This document shows positions 6,201 through 11,506 of a stretch of 11,506 nt of DNA, one piece after another. Origin of the DNA: Candidatus Heimdallarchaeota archaeon (lineage in GTDB: Archaea; Asgardarchaeota; Heimdallarchaeia; Heimdallarchaeales; Kariarchaeaceae); NCBI GenBank assembly GCA_015522385.1, contig WAMJ01000267.1:1-11506 (forward strand), read 5' to 3'. A program made the position numbers and the translations under genes. Each line of letters begins with the position of its first letter. The first letter of the stretch is position 1. The notes beneath the pieces are model-generated. The model was not told where the DNA came from and searched no databases. It worked only from the letters and a program-made list of their open reading frames with translations.

Positions 6201-9200
6201 GAGGGACGTGATCATTGACGGATATTATGTAAAAGGAACCATTGAGTTCCAGAAGCATCATCCACTAACGACTTGGTGGATTGGTATTATTCAACAACTG
6301 GAATACCGTGACACTTTGCCAGACTTGATTGAGGAATTGGACATCACAGTACCAGCGGACTACGACAGAGTACAAATTTCGGAGTACCTTGTCATGTCCC
6401 TATTATCACATGGAATAATCGATGTCGACTGGGAAACAGGTAAGGTAAGATTATCCAAACCATTTGATGAATATGCAAAACGAGGCACCTTGGGTCAGAG
6501 AATGTTTGAGACTATAAAACTACATACAGAGTGGTGGATTGAAGGTATGCAGGGTAGTGTCCTGTCAGTACTTCTGGCTCAAAAATATGATCTGAACTTT
6601 TCGGATGAAATTCCAGAGGGAACTATCAGAGTCTCCGCAGAGAATGCCCTCACCATTTTAATCGAGAAAAATTATAACATTAGGGAACTGATCCCGTCCG
6701 TCCATAGTGGATTTCTTGTTCACGGACGCAAATCTGCATTTCTTCGAACTTCTTTGTCTCCTTCCGGAAATAAAAGTATAAGGTTCTCCATGATCAAAGC
6801 CGGAAGGAGATATTTGCTTCCACCAGACCTAGAAGTCCTAGAAAAACCGCTTTTATCACGGAAACCGAGCATCCTCAACGATCAGCAAGAGGAAAAACTA
6901 TCGAGATTAGAGCTCTATCATTCACCCCTAGTTGAGGCATACTTTCGCATCACCCAGACATTCGGTTCGTACGAGACAGTGGATCGCCAGTTAACCTTAC
7001 AAGTGATTGAATTTCTGGACTCTATTCTTCAAATGCGAGAAGAGATTTTAGATTACTATTCCTCTAGTAGCAAGATCTCCCAAATCGCTGGGGAATCAGA
7101 GCTCTTCTTCAACAAGTTTAGTGAGATGATTAGTAGCGCGAACGGGGATAAGCGTGTTATCGTCACATCTTCCTTCCTCAACCCCTCAAATATCAACGAA
7201 GGTCTGGAATTAAGCCTGAAAGAAAACACGCTTACCAAGATACTTGTAATCTACGGACACGCAAATGATGACACACCCTCCGAGCATACCCAGAAGATAA
7301 GGGAGTATATCTCGGAACTGAGAAAATATATTCCCGAAGTAAGTGAACGGTTCGAAATACACCCTGCACGGGTAAATTCACACGAGAAGATTCTGATTAC
7401 CACCGAAGGAGAATGGATGATCTGTAGCTGGAATCTGACCAGCAGCAATCCAGTAGGAGTTATGTTTGAAAGTGGGGTATGTGGTAGAGATAGTAGTGTC
7501 GCATTAGAGCTCTTTCATAAAATTGAGGATTTGGTAGATAATGGAGAATTTCTTACTGAGTTCAAGAAATCACTTACCCACTTACAACCAGAAAAATCAA
7601 GTTTAGAGAAGGAACTTATGCAACTTATAGAGGTGTTTGAATTCACGAAAAAGATACATAGCACCGACAGTCTCTGGAACAAGGAGCATTACACAAGGAG
7701 CGTAATGGGTCTTCTCAGAGGACTCCTACCTTTTATGAGAAGGAGCAGAATACAGCTTGTGGATACTGCTTTCAGCAGAGATTTACTCCTGAGACTGATT
7801 AATAGGACAAGGGAGTCTATCTTCCTCGCCACTGATAGGTTGTCTCGGAATGCGATGGATACAAGTGCCGTTAACGACCTTCTGAGATTAGGTACACGTG
7901 GAAAAAGGAAGGTAGGTATCCTTTGGGGAAGAGAGTATGAGAAATCAGATCACACAAACGAGGAGACCCTTTCACAGCTTCTTGAAGCTAAGGAAACAAT
8001 CAATGAGCTTGACAGAGAAGAGATCTACCTGTTCTCTCAGACCGACCCGATGGAGAATCATAGTAAATTTATCGTCGTTGATGAGACTGTCTGTTACCTC
8101 ACATCAGAGAATATCCTCAGTTATGGAGGTGAGAAAAAGCAGGACGGATCACGTGAGCTCGGAGTTTACTTCGAAGCCCCAGCAATCTCAATTCAGCTTC
8201 TCAGTAGGGCGACTATGCACCGCCAACATGTCTTCGATGGCTTTACAAGGTACGGAAGTGAGTGGTTCGAGCTTGGAAACCAACTTCACCATGCTATAGA
8301 CAATCTCAATTTGCCCGATATAGATATCAATAATCCAGCGGTTATTTTTGAGGCAATACGAGATGAGCTGCAGAGAGAAAGGGAAGATAGATTTGACTGC
8401 ACACGGTATAGGAAGAGTTTTAGAAATTTCCAGAATTTCATTGGGATACACGGCGAGAATATGAGAAACGGGTATATGTCACTCCTCCTCATACTGTCAC
8501 CTGACCACGGGTGGATTCCATCGGATACTGAAAGTGATATCCCAAGCTATGGGCTTGAAATCAAAGAAACAGTAGAAGACGATACACAGGAAGATACGGA
8601 TCCCATTGTAGATGAAATTATGGGAAATATGGTATGGATAGAACCAGGGATGTTCACCATGGGGAGCAACAAGTACAAGAACAGTAATGAGACACCAGCA
8701 CACCAAGTAAGGATCACCAAAGGTTTCTGGATGAGTAAATACATCGTCACGCAATTGCTATATGAGAGAGTTATGGGGAGACTACCATCCACTGGAAACT
8801 TTAAACACATGCATCCAGAATACCCAGTATTCTACGTCTCCTACGAGGACATGATGGAATTTGTAGAGAAGTTGAATTCCCTTTCTGGAGGTGGAGGATT
8901 TGATCTTCCAACAGAAGCAGAATGGGAATACGCATGTCGGGCAGGAACCAAGGGAGACTACTTCTTCGGAGATCGTGACAAGATCGATGAGTATGTATGG
9001 AGCAAAAAGAATTCAAACAAGCAACCACACCGAGTGGGGGAGAAAAAGCCAAACAACTGGGGATTGTATGACATGCTTGGTCTGGCTTACGAGAATGTCA
9101 AGGATGATTTAAGGAAGTACAAGAGATCGAATAAGCCTATCAATGACCCTGTTGGATCTCTCAACAGCAAATACTGTGGAGCTCGAGGAGGAGCTTGGGG

Positions 9201-9330
9201 GAAGTGGCCATTTGTACAAAATCCCAAGAACAATCACTTCCGATGCTCATCTCGACCATTTAATAGCAAGGATGAGAAGTCACACCGTCTATCTTTCAGA
9301 ATCGTGAGAAGGACTAATAGCATCATGTAA
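6193..9330 (+). CDS. PLD-like nuclease fused to FGE-sulfatase/C-type-lectin-fold domain
   Basis: A 1045-residue multidomain protein. Residues 1-110 include a winged-helix-like stretch (LVMSLLSHGIIDVDWETGKV). About 300-480 and 520-700 form two phospholipase-D-like halves. The first has H397-x-K399 and a CSWNLTSSN segment, but T404 replaces the catalytic aspartate. The second is complete: H623-S-K625 ... D630, then YLTSENIL. In PLD enzymes two HKD motifs make one active site that cuts phosphodiester bonds. After an acidic linker (about 780-805), residues 810-1045 are an FGE-sulfatase domain: MVWIEPGMFTMGS, the FDLPTEAEWEYACRAGT block, GLYDMLG, ARGGAW and SFRIVR. The GNVWEW block is altered to GLAYENV, and the paired active-site cysteines of true formylglycine-generating enzyme are absent after RGGAW. 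It is therefore probably a binding domain. The protein is translated with the helicase (8-nt overlap) and may be its nuclease partner. Alternative: a membrane-lipid-directed PLD. Confidence 0.85.
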   Translation: MDKRDVIIDGYYVKGTIEFQKHHPLTTWWIGIIQQLEYRDTLPDLIEELDITVPADYDRVQISEYLVMSLLSHGIIDVDWETGKVRLSKPFDEYAKRGTLGQRMFETIKLHTEWWIEGMQGSVLSVLLAQKYDLNFSDEIPEGTIRVSAENALTILIEKNYNIRELIPSVHSGFLVHGRKSAFLRTSLSPSGNKSIRFSMIKAGRRYLLPPDLEVLEKPLLSRKPSILNDQQEEKLSRLELYHSPLVEAYFRITQTFGSYETVDRQLTLQVIEFLDSILQMREEILDYYSSSSKISQIAGESELFFNKFSEMISSANGDKRVIVTSSFLNPSNINEGLELSLKENTLTKILVIYGHANDDTPSEHTQKIREYISELRKYIPEVSERFEIHPARVNSHEKILITTEGEWMICSWNLTSSNPVGVMFESGVCGRDSSVALELFHKIEDLVDNGEFLTEFKKSLTHLQPEKSSLEKELMQLIEVFEFTKKIHSTDSLWNKEHYTRSVMGLLRGLLPFMRRSRIQLVDTAFSRDLLLRLINRTRESIFLATDRLSRNAMDTSAVNDLLRLGTRGKRKVGILWGREYEKSDHTNEETLSQLLEAKETINELDREEIYLFSQTDPMENHSKFIVVDETVCYLTSENILSYGGEKKQDGSRELGVYFEAPAISIQLLSRATMHRQHVFDGFTRYGSEWFELGNQLHHAIDNLNLPDIDINNPAVIFEAIRDELQREREDRFDCTRYRKSFRNFQNFIGIHGENMRNGYMSLLLILSPDHGWIPSDTESDIPSYGLEIKETVEDDTQEDTDPIVDEIMGNMVWIEPGMFTMGSNKYKNSNETPAHQVRITKGFWMSKYIVTQLLYERVMGRLPSTGNFKHMHPEYPVFYVSYEDMMEFVEKLNSLSGGGGFDLPTEAEWEYACRAGTKGDYFFGDRDKIDEYVWSKKNSNKQPHRVGEKKPNNWGLYDMLGLAYENVKDDLRKYKRSNKPINDPVGSLNSKYCGARGGAWGKWPFVQNPKNNHFRCSSRPFNSKDEKSHRLSFRIVRRTNSIM

Positions 9331-9344
9331 TAAAGGTAAGTGCA

Positions 9345-9452
9345 CTAATAAGCTTCATCATGAACTTTCAACTTCACATAGCTAAAATTCAGTAGACCTA
9401 CAGTACCCAGCATGTCCTTCGCGCTCTTCCCGTACACTAACCCGAGAACCAT
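9345..9452 (-). CDS. Possible short minus-strand ORF or gene remnant (35 residues)
   Basis: On the minus strand ATG 9452 opens 35 codons (MVLGLVYGKSAKDMLGTVGL onward, ending KVHDEAY) to TAG 9347-9345. The frame stays open upstream to a TAG at 9488-9486, with a GTG at 9470 as another start. The sequence reads like ordinary protein but a frame of this length is not rare by chance, and an overlapping minus-strand frame is also open here. No family is recognised. If it is real it is more likely the tail of a decayed gene than a functional one. Confidence 0.15.
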   Translation of the reverse strand: MVLGLVYGKSAKDMLGTVGLLNFSYVKLKVHDEAY

Positions 9453-9579
9453 TAATCTCTTGTGGCACACGAAGTATATTAGAGTCTAGGGACAGCGGGC
9501 ATGAAGTGAACATGAACATCAAGTGAGATGATCACATGAAGCCCCGAATGTGCATCCCCTATTCCCCTATTGCCTCCAT

Positions 9580-9732
9580 TTACACCCTCACGGAATCCCA
9601 CTGGTCTGTCGCTCGGGCTTCGTGAAGTGTCTTAAGATACTGGGACCCTTGGAGCTTGAGAGAAAATATCTGGTCTGAATCCATCCATTCGGTCCAAATG
9701 ACCTCCTGTGGGAAGATGGGAGAAAACTCCAT
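9580..9732 (-). CDS. Possible 50-residue minus-strand ORF or pseudogene fragment
   Basis: The minus-strand frame is open for about 80 codons, from after a TAG at 9822-9820 to TAA at 9582-9580. The only ATG is at 9732, giving 50 residues that begin MEFSPIFPQEVIWTEWM and end TDQWDSVRV. The amino-acid composition is protein-like (tryptophans, mixed polar and hydrophobic residues). The open frame continues upstream of the ATG as TWRTGLDPSIDYNK, which suggests a longer ancestral gene. There is no Shine-Dalgarno sequence and no TATA box at the proper distance. No family is recognised. It could be a small gene on the strand opposite its neighbours or the residue of a degraded one. Confidence 0.25.
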   Translation of the reverse strand: MEFSPIFPQEVIWTEWMDSDQIFSLKLQGSQYLKTLHEARATDQWDSVRV

Positions 9733-9938
9733 CTTATTATAGTCTATGGACGGATCAAGACCTGTTCTCCAAGTTGAATGAAAGGGGGGAGGGAAAATAA
9801 TAACACTCTGTAAAATAGCCTATATTACAAGATGAATGTAATAATTATCTCTGAAAAATCAAAGATATAAGTCAAGGAAAATGTTACATGTTCCCTCATC
9901 GATAACGAGACCTGTAAAGTAATTATGGATAAGAAATG

Positions 9939-9947
9939 TATTAATAT
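9939..9947 (+). promoter_or_regulatory. TATA box for the PIP-box protein gene
   Basis: TATTAATAT (9939-9947), preceded by purine-rich AAGAAA, is centred 26 bp before ATG 9969. No Shine-Dalgarno sequence precedes that ATG, so the transcript is probably leaderless. A second TATA-like AGATATAAG lies further upstream, near 9863-9871. Confidence 0.45.
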
Positions 9948-9968
9948 CAAGCATCCCTAATTAGATCA

Positions 9969-10808
9969 ATGGAAGAAAGGGAGCTGGAGAATCTTGTAAT
10001 ACTGGGGAGAGCAGCTCCAGATCAAACAAAGGACGGGAGACAGACTTTGTGCGTAGGTGCATGGAGTGATGAATTGGGTTTCGTCAGGATTTATCCGACC
10101 TCCATCAAGTCAAATCTAAGAAGGTGGAATGTGGTTGATGTCCCAGTAGAGCGAAATGACAAGGACACCAGAAGTGAAAGTTGGAAGATAAAGGGGTCAA
10201 GCACAGGATGGAATAAACTTCACACCAAGATCAAATTTCGCAGAAGACAAGAGCGGGAAGAGAACTTAGAATTACTGTCCCGTATTCCCAAGGTAAATTG
10301 TATAGGCGAGTTAAATGAAAGACAAGAAAGCTTGGGGATAATTGTACCCTCGAAGATCAGGAAGGCGTACCTGATTGAGAGAAAGAACTATAGTCCACTG
10401 GTACAGACCACACTAGACGAGTTCTTCGATGAGGACATTAAATATGGTTCGGAGGTCTTCAGAGTGCTTATAAAAGAGAATTATCGCTATATCCCCATGG
10501 TGGACTGGGAATGCCCAGGTCCCTGCAAGATGAAAAAAGGCTACCACTCCGCACAGATTCTCGACCAGGAAGTCTATGAGTGGTTTCGCAAGCACATCGA
10601 TAAGCCGAAGAGGGTCTGGGAAAAAGTGTTTGACAACTTGCAACTAACAAACGATGAGTACCAGAAGTGGTTCTTCGTCGGTAACCTGAACAGACACCGC
10701 AAGAGTTTTATGATAATCAGTGTCCTCCGATACAAGACAAAGATGGGGGAAAACATGCAGAATCAACAAGAAAGTAAGAAACAAACAGCATTGGACGATT
10801 TCTTCTAG
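9969..10808 (+). CDS. Uncharacterised DUF488-associated protein with two PIP-box motifs
   Basis: A 279-residue protein. The N-terminal block (residues 8-60) has the form 'vilgrAaP...k.g.qtlCVGaws.e.gfVRiYPt', which I recall from an uncharacterised bacterial and archaeal family often encoded beside DUF488 genes, as here. A later block, DWECPGPCKMKKGYHSAQILDQ, has C182, C186 and H193 and could bind a metal. Two PCNA-interacting motifs of form Q-x-x-L-x-x-F-F are present: QTTLDEFF at 146-153, and QTALDDFF at 272-279, which is the exact C-terminus. C-terminal placement is typical of genuine PIP boxes in archaeal replication and repair proteins. The protein is therefore probably recruited to the sliding clamp, but its activity is unknown. 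Its stop codon shares a CTAG palindrome with the convergent DUF488 gene. Its composition is like that of the block to the left. Confidence 0.75.
   Translation: MEERELENLVILGRAAPDQTKDGRQTLCVGAWSDELGFVRIYPTSIKSNLRRWNVVDVPVERNDKDTRSESWKIKGSSTGWNKLHTKIKFRRRQEREENLELLSRIPKVNCIGELNERQESLGIIVPSKIRKAYLIERKNYSPLVQTTLDEFFDEDIKYGSEVFRVLIKENYRYIPMVDWECPGPCKMKKGYHSAQILDQEVYEWFRKHIDKPKRVWEKVFDNLQLTNDEYQKWFFVGNLNRHRKSFMIISVLRYKTKMGENMQNQQESKKQTALDDFF
10805..10808. other. Shared CTAG stop palindrome between convergent genes
   Basis: The four bases CTAG form both stop codons: TAG at 10806-10808 on the + strand and TAG at 10807-10805 on the - strand. The two reading frames overlap by 4 nt tail to tail, leaving no room for a separate terminator. 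Their transcripts must therefore run into one another and be complementary at their 3' ends. Confidence 0.85.
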
Positions 10809-11506
10809 AAGTCAATACCACGCTTGTTTTCAGAGTTGAGGAATTTCGCGATGACATTCCTATGGCACCGTTCTGGACTTATCTCCGTACACACAAAGAC
10901 TGGGATTCTGTTCTTAATCGTGTCGAGGAGTTTCTCTCTGTTCTCTTCAGTCAGGACATTGACCCTGTATTCTTCCCATAGCTGTGACTCAGTTAGATCA
11001 CCGCGGTACAGTCTGTTCCTCAGACTCTTGACTACCCCAAGTTCACCCCGGTGAATATAATCGATACCCTGCTGATTCAATGCAGTCTTCAGGTTCCACT
11101 TATTGAATTCCGGTTTGAACCGAGAGAACGGAGTGTCCCTCACATCTACCACGAGCAACCTCTCAACATCAAACACCTTAAGACCCCGAATAAATAGATC
11201 TAGATCCTTGCCATCAGTTCCTGTCGTGATGAAATCAATATTCTTCCTGAATTGCCTTAGATTCCACAGACTTCGCTCAAAATACAACCACTTGGGTGGA
11301 ACTTTGTCGACATGTCTCCTAACCGTCCCAGATATACCCATCAACTTTCCGATATCCTCAGATATCTCGCTGGTACTTTCTTCGTTGGTTTCCACCGCAT
11401 TAAATTCACTGGGAGAGGTAAGGTAGTCATCGGTTTGATCAAGATCTTCATGGGGATGGTCCGCGCGGGTATGTTTCAGGTCAGCACTGATTCGATCATC
11501 CAATAC
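10805..11506 (-). CDS. DUF488 family protein (start at or beyond the window edge)
   Basis: The minus-strand frame is open from the right edge to TAG at 10807-10805. A possible TTG start lies at 11503, but the frame continues into the edge (a GTA codon at 11506-11504), so the true start may be outside the window. Counting from the TTG (232 residues), about 80-225 is a DUF488 domain. It has LLVVDVRDTPFSRFKPEFNK (from 116, the 'DVR..P.S....FN' signature), the GIDYIHRGELG strand-loop, and PVFVCTEISPERCHR (from 201) with C205, E207 and C213-H214-R215. The first 60 or so residues are acidic and probably disordered, an extension beyond the usual DUF488 length. The biochemical function of DUF488 is not established. 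The conserved C-x-E and CHR residues suggest a metal- or thiol-dependent activity. Confidence 0.8.
   Translation of the reverse strand, partial: VLDDRISADLKHTRADHPHEDLDQTDDYLTSPSEFNAVETNEESTSEISEDIGKLMGISGTVRRHVDKVPPKWLYFERSLWNLRQFRKNIDFITTGTDGKDLDLFIRGLKVFDVERLLVVDVRDTPFSRFKPEFNKWNLKTALNQQGIDYIHRGELGVVKSLRNRLYRGDLTESQLWEEYRVNVLTEENREKLLDTIKNRIPVFVCTEISPERCHRNVIAKFLNSENKRGIDF

Larger units (their letters stand above)
9331..9968. other. Long intergenic region, mostly empty, with traces of minus-strand coding
   Basis: 638 nt without a convincing gene. The left two-thirds is of moderate GC content and contains short open stretches on the minus strand, described separately. The right third (about 9780-9968) is AT-rich and carries the promoter of the next gene. 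A tandem duplication CCCCTATT-CCCCTATT lies at 9556-9571, and a small CTTC-GT-GAAG hairpin lies near 9617-9626. No T-run terminator was seen after the stop at 9330. No tRNA, CRISPR repeat, inverted repeat pair of an insertion sequence, or reverse-transcriptase template repeat was recognised. Confidence 0.5.

Noticed and set aside
9600..9660. The TTCG-containing GC-rich stretch was considered as a possible tRNA or structured RNA.
   Set aside because: There is no complete cloverleaf, no anticodon arm and no acceptor stem. The same bases are covered by an open minus-strand frame.
10824..11426. Plus-strand open frames across the DUF488 gene.
   Set aside because: They are antisense to a recognisable DUF488 domain and have serine/leucine-rich shadow composition.

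Overview
The window looks like an accessory stretch of an archaeal chromosome. The evidence is TATA-type promoters about 25 bp upstream of start codons (leaderless style), a CARF plus winged-helix regulator of the Csa3 kind, and PCNA-interacting (PIP) peptides of archaeal type. A euryarchaeon, perhaps of the Thermoplasmata/Methanomassiliicoccales group, would fit, but the sequence alone does not settle this. No CRISPR array, cas gene, tRNA, rRNA, integrase or transposase gene was recognised.

Layout. (1) 1-265 is AT-rich non-coding DNA with repeated GTTAA/TTAAC palindromes and a TATA box. It precedes a GC-rich gene (266-949) for a CARF-wHTH transcription factor. (2) At about 950 the base composition drops sharply (roughly 58% to about 40% GC in lines I counted), and a block of six genes on the + strand begins: a P-loop nucleotide-kinase-like protein (1110-1658), a uracil-phosphoribosyltransferase-like protein (1806-2435), a radical SAM/SPASM enzyme overlapping it (2413-3576), a 61-residue basic SMP-like protein with its own apparent leaderless promoter (3607-3792), a UPF1/DNA2-type SF1 helicase (3798-6200) and a 1045-residue protein joining two phospholipase-D-like HKD motifs to a C-terminal FGE-sulfatase/C-type-lectin-fold domain (6193-9330). 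The last two genes overlap by 8 nt. (3) 9331-9968 is a 638-nt gap with only weak, possibly decayed reading frames on the - strand. (4) 9969-10808 (+) is an uncharacterised protein with two PIP-box sequences. It converges on, and shares a CTAG stop palindrome with, a DUF488 gene (10805 to the window edge, -).

How the genes may work together (inference). Helicase plus PLD-type nuclease is a combination seen in known phage-defence systems such as DISARM. Here it sits with a small basic protein and a lectin-fold recognition domain, behind a set of genes that could activate a base or nucleotide (phosphoribosyltransferase, kinase) and carry out radical chemistry (SPASM rSAM). The whole block 1110-9330 is a good candidate for an undescribed defence or biological-conflict locus. 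The CARF regulator upstream fits a defence neighbourhood but differs in composition and may belong to the host backbone. The PIP-box/DUF488 pair at the right end looks like a separate, replication-linked module.
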